Shown piece after piece: positions 9,553 through 19,501 of a stretch of DNA of 64,000 nucleotides. The notes beneath the pieces were generated by a model. That model did no database searches. It was given only the letters and a program-made list of their open reading frames with translations, and was not told the origin of the DNA. Every line of letters starts with the position of its first letter. Positions within the stretch are counted from its first letter, which is position 1. This stretch comes from JBKQVT01 sp963804825. Its GTDB lineage: Bacteria; Planctomycetota; Planctomycetia; Pirellulales; Thermoguttaceae. The position numbers and the translations under genes were made by a program. Location of the stretch: contig CAWDRV010000003.1 in assembly GCA_963804825.1 (NCBI GenBank), positions 1,674,001 to 1,738,000 of the forward strand, written 5' to 3'.

Positions 9553-10599
9553 ATGATCGTCGTGATGAAAAAAGGGGCCAGCAACGAGGAGATCCAACAC
9601 ATGATCCGCCAAGTCGAACGATTGGGACTGAAGGCCCATCCCATCTATGGCACGGAACGGACCGTCATTGCCGCCATCGGCGAGAAACGCGACGAGTTCC
9701 GGCAGTCGCTGGAAAGCGGGCCCGGCGTGGCCGAGGTGGTGCCCATCCTCGCCCCCTACAAGGTCGCCAGCCGCGAGGTCAAGTCGGAGCCGACCGTGAT
9801 CCGGGCCGGCAGCCTGGCCGTGGGCAACAGCCACGTCGGCATGATCGCCGGGCCGTGTTCCGTCGAGGACGAGGAGCAGATGATCGCCACGGCCCGGGCG
9901 GTCAAGGCCGCCGGGGCCACCGCCCTGCGCGGCGGGGCCTTCAAACCCAGGACCAGTCCCTACAGTTTCCAAGGCTTGAAGGAAGACGGCCTGCGAATCC
10001 TCGCCGCGGCGCGGGAAGAAACCGGCCTGGCCGTCGTCACCGAAGTGATCTCCTCCACCGACGTGCCCCTGGTGGCCGAATACGCCGACGTGCTCCAGAT
10101 CGGCGCCCGCAACATGCAGAACTACCGCCTGTTGGAGGCCGTCGGCGGGTCGGGCCTGCCGGTCTTGCTCAAGCGCGGGTACAGCGCCACCATGGACGAA
10201 TTGCTGCTGGCCGCCGAATACATCCTCAACGCCGGCAACCCCAACGTAATGCTCTGCGAGCGCGGCATCCGCACCTTCGAGACCCACACCCGATTCTCGC
10301 TCTGCCTGGCTTCGGTCCCCTATCTGCACGAGCGGACGCATCTGCCGGTGGTGGTCGATCCGAGTCACGGCACGGGCCACAGCAACCTGGTCTCTCCGAT
10401 GGCGGCCGCCGCGATCGCCGCCGGCGCGGACGGCCTGATCGTCGAGGTCCATCCCGATCCGGAGAACGCCCTGAGCGACGGCTACCAGTCGTTGGATTTC
10501 GCCCAGTTCGAGCGATTGATGGGGGTTTGCAGTCGCGTGGCCGAAGCGGTCGGCCGCGAGATCAAGCCCAACGAGCACTGCGCCTGCTGCCGGCGGTGA
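9553..10599 (+). CDS. aroF: 3-deoxy-7-phosphoheptulonate synthase (DAHP synthase, type I-beta)
   Basis: 348 aa. Condenses phosphoenolpyruvate and erythrose 4-phosphate in the first step of the shikimate pathway, in the cytoplasm. An N-terminal ferredoxin-like domain (residues 1-70, MIVVMKKGAS...) precedes the TIM-barrel catalytic domain. Catalytic landmarks are AGPCSVE (about 98), KPRTSPYSFQG (about 134), GARNMQN, and DPSHGTG near 275. The length and domain order fit the Thermotoga/Bacillus-type enzymes. The ATG at 9553 is preceded by AGGAGG at 9541-9546. Transcription is likely controlled by the leader peptide and terminator at 9342-9492. No other shikimate gene is adjacent, so this appears to be a single-gene unit. 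Confidence 0.95.
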   Translation: MIVVMKKGASNEEIQHMIRQVERLGLKAHPIYGTERTVIAAIGEKRDEFRQSLESGPGVAEVVPILAPYKVASREVKSEPTVIRAGSLAVGNSHVGMIAGPCSVEDEEQMIATARAVKAAGATALRGGAFKPRTSPYSFQGLKEDGLRILAAAREETGLAVVTEVISSTDVPLVAEYADVLQIGARNMQNYRLLEAVGGSGLPVLLKRGYSATMDELLLAAEYILNAGNPNVMLCERGIRTFETHTRFSLCLASVPYLHERTHLPVVVDPSHGTGHSNLVSPMAAAAIAAGADGLIVEVHPDPENALSDGYQSLDFAQFERLMGVCSRVAEAVGREIKPNEHCACCRR

Positions 10600-10735
10600 A
10601 GTCGCGTCCCCTCGCCCTTCGGGAGAGGGTAGGGTGAGGGCGATTGCGGCAGAGGCCGACCGCCTGGAGCACAAATCTCTCCCACGTTCCCCTCACCCCG
10701 GCCCTCTCCGAAAGGGAAAGGGGGACTCAAACTGC

Positions 10736-11068
10736 TCACCCGCTGAGGTCGAGCAGATTGCCGCTTTGGCCGGAGGCGTCCTTGGGAGAGGGGGGCGGCG
10801 GGGGAGCGGCGTCGGCGGCCGGGGCCTTCTTCGCCGACGCCGGGATTCGCCAGGGCAACCGGCCGTCGGCGTCGCGGTCGTCGGTCTGATGGTCCTCGCC
10901 GTCCGTTTCGCCGACGCCGGCGGCGGAGTCGGCCTTTTGGTCGCCTCGCACGGTATGTTGCTGCACGTCGAGGTCCTGCCCGGCACGCTCCACGTCGGTG
11001 CCCTTGGCCTGCGCCAGCGGCGTGCCCAGCCCGGCGACGGCGATTCCGCTCATGGGTCCTACGCTCAT
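10736..11068 (-). CDS. Small conserved planctomycete protein, acidic, unknown function
   Basis: 110 aa. The N-terminus MSVGPMSGIAVAGLGTPLAQ is followed by a charged central part (AKGTDVERAGQDLDVQQHTV, then GIGETD-type and ERDADGR-like text). I recognise this layout from small hypothetical proteins of Pirellula-type planctomycetes; that is memory, not a search. GGAGG lies about 8 bases before the ATG. No signal peptide or membrane helix is visible. It is convergent with aroF. Confidence 0.7.
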   Translation of the reverse strand: MSVGPMSGIAVAGLGTPLAQAKGTDVERAGQDLDVQQHTVRGDQKADSAAGVGETDGEDHQTDDRDADGRLPWRIPASAKKAPAADAAPPPPPSPKDASGQSGNLLDLSG

Positions 11069-11119
11069 CGGACACCTCCCATGAACAAGTCTAGCTTATT
11101 GCGGACAGCCCCTTTTTTC

Positions 11120-11345
11120 TCTCTTGGGGTTGAGGATTCCACGCAAAGGCGCGGAGGCGCAAAGGCGCGAAAGGCACGGAAAAGAAGAGGGGGGAATGTC
11201 GGATTGCCGTACGCGCCGTCGATTCACCTATCATCTCCTCTTCCTTTGCGGCTTTGCGCCTCTGCGCCTTTGCGTGAGAAGTTTCTCGCGGCGACGTTGC
11301 CAAAACGCCTGTTTTTCTTGCCTACAATTCCAGGAGACTTTGAGC
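11120..11345. repeat. MITE-like repeat, copy 2 (inverted, shorter)
   Basis: Contains the same CACGCAAAGGCGC / GCGCCTTTGCGTG arms as copies 1 and 3 in the opposite orientation, and ends at CTACAATTCCAGGAGACT. It lacks about 60 bp present at one end of the other copies. It fills most of the 294-bp gap between its neighbours. Confidence 0.7.
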
Positions 11346-11362
11346 TATTGTTGGGCGGCCGC

Positions 11363-14300
11363 TTATCTCAGCCTGCTCTTGCCCTCCAGATCGGTCTGCA
11401 GGTGTTGGAGGGCCTCCTTCAACCCCGGGAAGGCCTCTTTGCGCATGGCGGGATTCCGCAAGGGGCCATCGACGTAAATCACCAGGAACTGCTGGCTGGC
11501 GCCGGTGAACAGTTCGCTGACCACCGGCACGCGGAGGTCGCCCCGGCCGACGATGGCCGTAAACGCCAGGTGGATTTCCGACTGCGCGTTCATTTCGCCC
11601 TTGCCCAGCAGGCTGATCGCGTCGCCGGTGAAATTGAGCCGGTCGAAATAGACGTGCTCGCCCTGGACTCGGAAGTCGATGTCGCTCCGGCTGAAGGCGT
11701 TGGAATCGGGCGCGCGGATGCTCAGCAGCTTGAGCATGGAGATCATCAGCGGCAGCTCGTAGACGTTGGCCTCGGTCGTCGCGATCCGTCCGTGTCCGCT
11801 GAGGGAATTGCGAATGTGGCTGGCGCCCTGGAGGTCGATGGTGGCGGCGACGCGGCCTTTGAGGTTCCGCCGCCCGGGCAGGGTCTCCTGCGCCCAGCGG
11901 GCGAGCTGGGCGTCGACGAGGTTCGCGTGCAGTTCCCATTTCGGCTGCGGTCCCAGGGTTGCCCGGCCGTCGCCGTAGACGGTGCCGCCGTAGAGCGTGG
12001 CGGTCAAGGAGCGGAATCGCGGCGGGGCGGGCCTGCCCGGCGATGTCATCTCGCTTTGCCGCCGGTCGGCCCAGGCGCCGAAGAGCACCTGGGTGTCGTC
12101 GATCCACAGCGGTCCCATCACGCGGGTGAGCTGGTGGTCCTTGTAGGTGAGGGAATCCAGGGCGAGTTCGCCGCGGGAGTAGAAGTTGGCGCCGTCGAAT
12201 CCGCCGGCCAGCGAGAGGTTGCCGAAGATGTTTTCCAGCCGGTTGCCGCTGCAATCCAGGCCCGCTTGCTGCATTCCCAGGGCGAGGTCCCATTGCGAGC
12301 GGATCGGATCGTTGGCCGCGGCGCCGCCGGCCAGGTCGAGGCTTCCCCGCAGGCTGCACGAGCCGGTGGGATGGAGTTCCGCCAGCGTTTTTCTCAACCG
12401 TTCGGGCACGGCCTGCATGAGGTCGCGATCGCGATCCAGCCGCAGCCGGTCCACCGTGATCCCTTCGAGGTGCAAATGCCAGCCGCCGCCGGTGAGGAAA
12501 TCGCAGTTGCCGCGGGCCGCCACTTTCACCGCCTGGTGTTCCGCCTTGAGGCGTTCGAGCGTGACGTGCCCGTCGCGATAGGTGAACACGCCTTGCAGTT
12601 TCTCCAGGCGGTAGGGGAACTTGGTCGGCTCGATCGAGGTGAGTTCGCTTCGCGGCTCGGCGCGGACGGTGACGTTGAGCAGCTTTGGGCCGTCCTGGTA
12701 GCGGATTTCCGCCGCCAGGTCGATGACGCCCCGCGGCCTCAGGTCTTTCCAGGCTTGCCGCATCGCCGGCGCAGGGCGTCGCGCAGCTCGTCTTCGAGGG
12801 CAACGTCGGTGGCGCGAAATCGCAGCGAAAGGTCGTGGCCCTGGGGCGTGGTCGCCAGTTCGCCTTCGCAGGTGACGCGGGTGGCGCCATTGGTCCCTTC
12901 CAGGCCGCGGAACTCCCAGTTGCCGTCGGTCATCGTCAGCGTGCCGTGAATATTGGTCAACGGGTAGGGGAATTTGTCATAGCGGACCTCGCAGCGATTG
13001 ACGCGGGCGAAGAGGTGCTGATGGGCCGGTTCCTGCGACGACTGCCGCCAAAGGTTGTATTGGAGGCTGACCGTGCCGCGCAGATCCAGCGCGTGGGCCA
13101 ACGCCCGCGACCGCTCGGGAAGCGCAGCCAACAGTTTCTCGTCCAGCGGCAGATCGTCGCCCTTCAGCTCCATCCAGCCGGTCGGACCCGACATGGGGTG
13201 CTGCCACTGGGCGTCCAGGCGCACGAGTCGGTCGCCGCTGTAGGCCGTCAGCTTGGCCTGCAACACGTCGTCTTGCAGCGTGATCGTCCCCGTGCCGTGT
13301 TCCAGGCGATAGGGGAATTTGTAGTGCGTGAAGGACACGTTCCGGCAACGCACCGTCAACTGCGGACACCAGCGCTGCCCGTCGTAGAGCAGCTTGGCGA
13401 AGATATCGACCTGGCCTTCCGGGCGGTACTTGAACCACTGCGCCTGGAGGTTCTCCGGCAGCACGTCGAACAACGGGCGATCCAACTCCAGTTGCCGAAT
13501 CTCCCCTTCCAGCAGCAGCGGCTGGCCCGGTCCCGGCGACTTGCCCTGGGCCGACAGGCGGAACGTGGCCTGGTTGCTTCGTCCGGTCATGTCCTCGACC
13601 TTGAATCCTTGGTTGTCCAGACGCACGACGGCGCGGATGTCGGTCAACGGATGCGGCAGTCGCGCGTCGTCGATCCGTCCGTGGACGAGACGCCCGGCGA
13701 CGTTGAACTGCAAGGGCGTCGCCGCCGCCGGATCGTAAGCGACGCGGAAGTTCACCTCGCCCTGCCCGCGGACGGCCCCCAAGAGGCCCAGTTTCGCCGC
13801 CGCAACGCCGGGCAGGGCATCGCGCAACTCGGGGGAAATGTCCAGGCCCTCGATCCTGCCGGACAGCGAGAATCCCGGCCGGTGCGGATCGACCGTCCCT
13901 TCGACGGTCGCGTGGCGGAAGTAATCGCTGCTCAAGGTCCCCCGCAACGTGCGGTTCTCCGAGGACAGCGGCGAGGGTGACGACGGCGACGGTCCGCCGG
14001 TCTCGGGCGTCAGCGTCAGGTTGATGTCCCGCAGCGGCAGCGTGCTGGTGGGATTCTTCACCGGGTCGAAGATTTCCACGGTCCCGTCCTCGATAGTCAC
14101 CCGCGGCGGTCGCTTGCCGAACTTCGGCAGCGGCAAGAGTTTGGCCGCGCTCCAACTCCCGTCGGGCCGGCGCGTCACGCGGAGCGTGGGGCGGCGGATC
14201 GTCACCTGCGTGACTTCCAGATCGCCTGCGAGCAAGTCCTGCAAGTCGGTGGGGCAACGCAGGAAGCACTCGTCGTACGTGAGCAACTCGGCGCGCGGTC

Positions 14301-14549
14301 CCTCCGCTCCCGGTTCCACGACCGACAGGCCGCGGATCTCGATCCCCTCGTCCTTCACCAGCGTGGCCGAGCGGATCGTCACCTTCAGCCCGGGATACTG
14401 CCGGGCCAGCCGCGCTCGACTGCCGCGCGGATCTTCTCGTCGAGGTGACGATAGAAATAGGGCACCGCCAGCGCAGCCGCGACCACGATGAGGGCCAGGC
14501 CCCATTTGAGAACAAACCAACCAGAGTTGATCAGGCGAGCGACGATGGC
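11363..14549 (-). CDS. AsmA-like large membrane-anchored protein, frameshifted
   Basis: About 1060 aa. Family members (AsmA, TamB, YhdP and relatives) are bridge-like or envelope-assembly proteins anchored in the inner membrane. A membrane helix near the N-terminus (LKWGLALIVVAAALAVPYF) leads into a long repetitive beta-rich domain with phrases such as LTIRRPTLRV-type text, KFPYRLEHGTGTITLQDD, KFPYPLTNIHGTLTMTDG and PTKFPYRLEKLQGVFTYRDG. Two shifts split it: one near 14410, between the helix and IRSATLVKDEGIEIRG, and one near 12765 (DELRDAL / MRQAWKDLRPRG). Both are one missing base or two extra ones. The start is uncertain, about 14549 with TTG or a little upstream. C-terminus LEGKSRLR. Confidence 0.7.
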
Positions 14550-14632
14550 CGACAACCCTCCGTGGTTGAGGACGCTTCCATGTTTGCAGCGAGAAAAATC
14601 CGTGTCCTTGGCGTCTGTTGCGGAAAACCACC

Positions 14633-14714
14633 GTAGGGTGGGTCAGACGCAGCGAGACCCACCAGGAAATAGGCAAGTCAAAGTGGTGGGTCTCGCTGCG
14701 CTGACCCACCCTAC
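14633..14714. repeat. 82-bp palindromic repeat, copy A
   Basis: Opens with GTAGGGTGGGTC and closes with GACCCACCCTAC; inner arms read CGCAGCGAGACCCACCA and TGGTGGGTCTCGCTGCG. A second copy of exactly the same length is at 60156-60237. It resembles a nonautonomous palindromic element. Confidence 0.85.
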
Positions 14715-14725
14715 CATGCTCTCCA

Positions 14726-16125
14726 TTACTCCGCGGTTCCGACGGGCCGCGGCCCGTGGGCGTCGAGGGCGGCAGTGACCTCCTTCCAGCACGTTGCCAC
14801 GCCCGCCGCCAGGACGATCAGCCCCAGCATCGCCGGCAGGCGATAGCGGATCGATCCCACGAATACGGCGTGCAACGCGGTGAAATACAACGCGGGAAAC
14901 CAACATAACCAGTAGGGCCAGCCGCGACGAAACGTTCGCACGGCCCCGACCAAACCCAAGATCAACAGCGGAATGTACGTCACCGCCACGGCCAGCCGGA
15001 CCGGCCAGGCGGAGAAATTCGCTTCGTTCGGCCAAAGGTTCCAAACCCGCAGAAACTTGATCCCGGCCAGTCGCAGCGCGGCACGCGGCTGGGTGCCGAG
15101 CCAGCCCAACGCCGCATCCCGCAGGTGCCAGTCCACCCGATACTCATATTCCGCCGCCGACTCGTCGTCCTCGGCCGGGTGGCGCTCGCGGTACAGCCGC
15201 TCGAAGGCCGCGACGGGCCGCATGTCGCTGGCCCCGGTGGCCTGTTCACTGAGGCCGTCGTAGAGGCTCGCGCCGACCTGGAGCGTCGTGGGCACGAAAT
15301 GGCCGGTCAGCCTCTCACTGCGGCGCCACCAGGGCGCCATGACCAGCGCCATGGCCGCCACCATGGCCACGCCGATGACCAGGTGTCGCCAGCGCCGATT
15401 GCCGCCGCCGTCCGTCCGCCGGTTGTCCAGCAACACGGCTGTCATGGCGGCCAGGGGAGTGAACAACAACCAACTGGGTCGGACCAGGGTCGCCGCGCCG
15501 GCGACCAGTCCGGCGGCCAGCGACAAGAGGATGGCCCGGAAAAAGGGGACAGTCCCCATTTGCCGGAACGGCCCGTAGGCGGGCACCATGCCTGCATGGT
15601 CGTCGCACAAATGGGGACTGTCCCCTTTTTCCTTCCACACTTTCCACGCGGCCGTCCACAGGCCGAATTGCAGGAGCATCAGCGCGCAGAACGGGGTGTC
15701 GCTGAGGATCAGGGCGCTGGCGGCGACCGACTCGGGATAGAGTGCGGCCAGCAGGGCTGCCAGGAGTGCCGCCCGCGGGCCGAATAATTGCCGCGCCAGC
15801 CACCAAACGCCCGCCACTGCCAGCGTGCCCAGCAGGGCGTTTTCCAACCGGGCGGCGAGGACCGCGTGCGTGTCCGAGAGCCAGAACACCGGCGCCAACA
15901 GCAGCGGGTAGCCCGGCGCACGAAATATCTGCGCCCGAAGGGACCATACTCGTAGGGGCGTCCTTCGGCAATCGCTCGGCCGAGGGTGAAGTAGCCGTCG
16001 CTATCGCCCATGCCGAAGCCGTCGGGGTGGCGCGACTGCCAATAGAAGCCGGCGGCCAGGCGCACCCCCAGCGCCAATCCCAACAGCAGCACGAGTTGCT
16101 TCCTTGCAGTCCAGTGCATGCGCAT
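14726..16125 (-). CDS. ArnT-like glycosyltransferase (GT39/PMT superfamily), frameshifted
   Basis: About 466 aa, a multi-pass inner-membrane protein that probably transfers a sugar from a lipid carrier; acceptor unknown. After the first helix an acidic loop (GMGDSDGYF, about 38-46) stands where these enzymes keep catalytic Asp residues, and FRAPGYPLLL is the usual loop after the second acidic segment. Roughly ten helices follow. One shift lies near 15920 between YEYGPFG and AQIFRAPGYP, of either one missing base or two extra ones. A palindromic repeat (15540-15630) is read in frame between two helices, adding about 30 residues (KEKGDSPHL...MGTVPFFR). Start ATG at 16125, or two codons later. 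Confidence 0.75.
15540..15630. repeat. GGGGACAGTCCCC palindrome pair inside a coding region
   Basis: Left arm AAAAAGGGGACAGTCCCC followed by ATTTG, right arm CAAAT then GGGGACTGTCCCCTTTTT, with about 45 bases between. A shorter copy of the same element is at 51419-51492 between genes. Here it lies inside the glycosyltransferase gene without breaking the frame. Confidence 0.85.
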
Positions 16126-16251
16126 GTGACCACTTCGCTCGGAACCGTCAAGGGGGTTTCCGGCTCCGGAGGACCATCGTCGAGCGATAAAATGAGCAGA
16201 CTATGGTACCCTGGGAATGCTTGAAGGGTCAAGGGAAGAAGTGGGCAAGAG

Positions 16252-16320
16252 AGGGATTTAGGGATTCAGGGATTTAGGGATTTAGGGATTTAGGGATTTA
16301 GGGATTTAGGGGATTGGGGG
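16252..16320. repeat. Short tandem repeat, GGGATTTA units
   Basis: About eight degenerate 8-9-base units (GGATTTAGG, one GGATTCAGG) in a row upstream of the glycosyltransferase gene. It is part of a 576-bp gap (16126-16701) that also holds the REPIN at 16326-16471 and the upstream region of the NCS1-like gene. Confidence 0.8.
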
Positions 16321-16325
16321 ATATG

Positions 16326-16471
16326 AAAAGCCCCACGACTGTGTCGTGGGGGCTGCGGCGTCGGTTGATGTTATTGAGCGGCAAGCGGCCAATCAAAATC
16401 AGTCGTGATTCTTCGCTGCGGACATGCGGAGATAGCGAAGACAGCCCCCACGACACAGTCGTGGGGCTTTT
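16326..16471. repeat. REPIN-like pair with CCCCACGAC arms
   Basis: Two palindromes, each CCCCACGACnnnGTCGTGGGG, lie in inverted orientation at 16326-16355 and 16442-16471, bounded by AAAAGC and GCTTTT. The unit type differs from the CCCGGG REP at 3061. No tyrosine transposase (RAYT) gene is in the window. Confidence 0.8.
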
Positions 16472-16701
16472 CTCAGCCGCAATCGCTTTCGTTTTGGTAA
16501 AATGGCTGAGTTGGGCAATCCGCGTCTTCTTTATGGCCCCCTGTTGACCCGACTCGCCATTGTCGCCCAAATTTGCTGCGAAGCGATATTTTATTTGCCC
16601 CCTCCAGTTTGTATACTTCGCTTTATCCCCCACGGCTTTTCCTGGGGAAGGTGGCCATTCTCGTTTACAATTCACGACTTACATGCAGGAGGGAGTCTGT
16701 T

Positions 16702-18255
16702 ATGTCGTCGCTACCGTCCTATGTTGCCGCGGCCAAGCCCGTGCCGACAACCCAGCGCGCGGCGTGGTACAAGAATGTCGCCCCCACCTATGCGGGCGTC
16801 ATGCTCTGGTTCATTTTCTGGCAATCCATTGTGAGCGCCGGCGGTGCGACGAAGGCCCCGGCGGGAATTCTCTCTCAGGGGGTTGGGACGGCCCTGTTGA
16901 GCCTGGTGATTGCCGCTTTGATCTGCCACTTCCTCTTTTATCTTGTGCCCGGACTGCTGGGAATGAAGACCGGCCTGCCGCTGTACGTGGTCGGCACGTC
17001 AACGTACGGGGTCACCGGCGGGTTGTTCATGCCGGGGTTCTTGATGGGGCTGCTGCAATTCGCCTGGTTGGCCGTCAACGCCAACGGCGTGGCGACCATC
17101 CTTTGCAAGTCATTTGGCCTCGAGGCCAAGGCGCCGTCGCTCTATCACGGCATGATTGCCGCGGCGTTCGCCGTGATTTGCGGCTTTGTCGGCCTGAAGG
17201 GCATTCGGTACGTGGCCAAGGTGGCGACCTATCTGCCGTTGATTCCTCTGGCCGTGCTCATTCTGTTGGTGGTGAAGACGGCGGGCGGACTGAGCACCTT
17301 CCAGCCCTCGGATATTGCGCCGTTGGAGAACGCCCCCGCGGCCGGCGCGGCTGACAAGGCCGGCGCCGCAACGACCGACGACGCCAAGGCCCCGGCGGCC
17401 GCGGCCCAACCGCTGCCCGACCTGGGCACCTGGGCGGTCCTTTGGCCGGTCCTTGCGCTGGTGTGCACGTATGTTGTCGGGTTCTTTGCCACGGCAGGCG
17501 CCGCGGGGACCGACATCGCCTCGAACAGCCGCAACGCTTCCGACGTGCAATGGGGCGGCCTGTTCGGCATCACGCTGGCAACCATCATTGCCGGCGGCCT
17601 GGCCATCCTCGTCGTGGCCGGCGCTTACGGGGCGGGCATGGTCCCGGCCGGCGCGGCGGGCAGCCTCAATCCGCTCGATCTGATGAGCGCCGTTCGCGCC
17701 AAGGGCGAGATGACCACCCCCATCATGGAATTCAAGGAGGTGGCCAACGTCATCATGATCTTGTTGGCGATCGCGTCGTTCCCCGGCGGCTGCTTCTCGG
17801 CCTTCATCGCGGCCAACAGCTTCAAAACGACCATGCCGAAGGTCAATCCGTTCGTGTCGGTCGGCTTGGGCACGCTGGTGGCCGCCGGCCTGGCGGTCTG
17901 GGGCGTCGTCGGCGGTGAAAACGTGATCAAGGTGTTTCAGGTCATCGGCGCCTCGTTCGGACCCGTGTGCGGGGCCATGCTGGCCGACTACCTGCTCGCT
18001 GGGCGAAAATGGGCCGGACCGCGGGCAGGATTCAATCCGGCGGGCTGGATCTCCTGGATCGTCGGATTTGTGGTCGGGGCCTTCAACATGGTCGCCACGT
18101 TGCTGACGCCCTGGATTCCCGCGCTGGCCGACAAGCAGGACCTGATCCCCGTGCCCCCGGTGACTGCCTTCGTCGTCGGGTTCGTGCTCTACTTGATCCT
18201 GGGCGGGATCGGCCTGACCAGCCGAAAGCTCGACACGCCGGCCGCGACTTCATGA
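16702..18255 (+). CDS. NCS1-like (purine/cytosine permease type) membrane transporter
   Basis: 517 aa, about 12 membrane helices. Family members import nucleobases, hydantoins or vitamins with H+ or Na+; the substrate here is unknown. The N-terminal half carries GILSQGVGTALLSLVIAAL and GLPLYVVGTSTYGVTGGL, similar to the first helices of cytosine permease. A hydrophilic, Ala-rich insert (about 215-245, AAGAADKAGAATTDDAKAP) interrupts the middle. The ATG at 16702 is preceded by AGGAGGGA. Its last codon overlaps the stop codon of the convergent znuB-like gene (18250-18252). The family assignment is by overall pattern and is moderate. Confidence 0.65.
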   Translation: MSSLPSYVAAAKPVPTTQRAAWYKNVAPTYAGVMLWFIFWQSIVSAGGATKAPAGILSQGVGTALLSLVIAALICHFLFYLVPGLLGMKTGLPLYVVGTSTYGVTGGLFMPGFLMGLLQFAWLAVNANGVATILCKSFGLEAKAPSLYHGMIAAAFAVICGFVGLKGIRYVAKVATYLPLIPLAVLILLVVKTAGGLSTFQPSDIAPLENAPAAGAADKAGAATTDDAKAPAAAAQPLPDLGTWAVLWPVLALVCTYVVGFFATAGAAGTDIASNSRNASDVQWGGLFGITLATIIAGGLAILVVAGAYGAGMVPAGAAGSLNPLDLMSAVRAKGEMTTPIMEFKEVANVIMILLAIASFPGGCFSAFIAANSFKTTMPKVNPFVSVGLGTLVAAGLAVWGVVGGENVIKVFQVIGASFGPVCGAMLADYLLAGRKWAGPRAGFNPAGWISWIVGFVVGAFNMVATLLTPWIPALADKQDLIPVPPVTAFVVGFVLYLILGGIGLTSRKLDTPAATS

Positions 18256-19468
18256 GCCCAGGATGCCATTGGCGCGAACCCGCCGGAAACCCCAGGCAAA
18301 AAGCAACAGAAAGCACAACAGCGCGACGTTCATCTGCGCCGGCGGAAAGTCGTAGTGGTTGGCCAGCACGAACCCAAGCGTGTTGGTCGCCAGCGCCACC
18401 AGCGGCGCCACGACGAACATCGGGCGGACCTCGCGGCAGACGTTCTTCGCCACCAGCGGCGGCAACACCAGGCTGCCGAACGTGAACAACATGCCCGTGG
18501 TGCGGATCGAAAGCCCCACGGCCAACCCCAGCCAGAGCGACATAGGACATCGCCCAGCGGCCGACGTTCATTCCCACGGCCGCCGCCATCGACGGGTCGA
18601 GGGTGAACAACAACAGCCGGCGGCCGGCGACCAGCAGCAGCACCAACGTCGCCGCCAACAGGACGGCGAACAGGCTCACGTCGGTCCTCGTGGCCCCGAT
18701 GATGCTCGAGGAGTGAATGCGGCGGATTTCTTCCAGGCCGTGGGGGCTGTTGGCCAGGACCAGGACGGAAAGGGCCGCGGAGATCAAGAAAGACCCAGCC
18801 GGTGATGGCCTCGTGACTTTCGCGCTTGGCGCGGTCGGCCCATGACGTGACCAGGGCCGCCAGCACCGAGAAGGCGACGGCCATGATGACCTGGAAGCTG
18901 TCGCAGCAGAAGCCAGACGCGCTGTGCGACGGGCCGCTTTGTCCGCTAAGGACGGGAAAAACGCCGCTGGCGCACAGCGCCAAGGCGATTCCCAACGTGG
19001 ATGCCTGCGAGACCGCGGCGCCGATGAAGATCTGGTCGCGGGCGACCACGATCACTCCGACCAAGGCCAGCAACACCCCGACCAGCCAGCCGACCAGGTA
19101 GCTGTTGTGAAAGAGGTTCCAGGAAGCGAAGAAAGATTCGAGGGCGTTGGCTTGGGCCGGGCCGGTCGGCGCCGAGCCCGCTCGGGAGTGAATCGGACCG
19201 CGGCGGGGCCGCGGGCGCCTCACCCTGGGAAGCCGGCGGCACCACGGCTTCACGCACGGCTCGCGATTCGGCGTGCGTTATTTCGCCGGCACGCGCTCGG
19301 TCCAGCGACGATTCGCGACGCCGGCTTGGGATGTTCTTGTGCCCAAAGGTCGCCGACGGCCACGGCGCCGAGAATCACCGCGGCGAGCAGGACGGTCCAC
19401 GGCCGGCCGGCGGCCGTGCTGAACCAGCGTTGCGGAAGACGTTTCGATCGGCAAGCAGGAGAAAACAT
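18250..19468 (-). CDS. znuB: ZnuB-like metal ABC transporter permease, frameshifted
   Basis: 404 aa after closing four shifts (extra A at 18540, 18786/18787, 19187, 19331). Inner-membrane permease of a zinc or manganese importer. Conserved text includes HNSYLVGWLVGVLLALVGV, FIGAAVSQASTLGIAL and IRTTGMLFTFGSLVLPPLVA, typical of the ABC-3 family. An unusual N-terminal extension of about 110 residues, with a membrane segment (PWTVLLAAVILGAVAV) and a Pro/Ala/Arg-rich linker, precedes the core; it depends on the repaired frame. It is last in the operon porin-znuA-znuC-znuB. Its stop lies within the last sense codon of the convergent NCS1-like gene. Confidence 0.75.
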
Positions 19469-19501
19469 GGCAGATCACTTCAGGGAATCAAGGGAATATT
19501 C

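Noticed and set aside
10482..11075. Arg-rich 197-codon minus-strand ORF
   Set aside because: It overlaps the small conserved protein in another frame and runs into aroF antisense; the composition is that of a shadow frame.
16252..16471. CRISPR-like array
   Set aside because: The repeats are 8-9-base tandem units plus one inverted palindrome pair, with no spacers of constant length and no cas genes.
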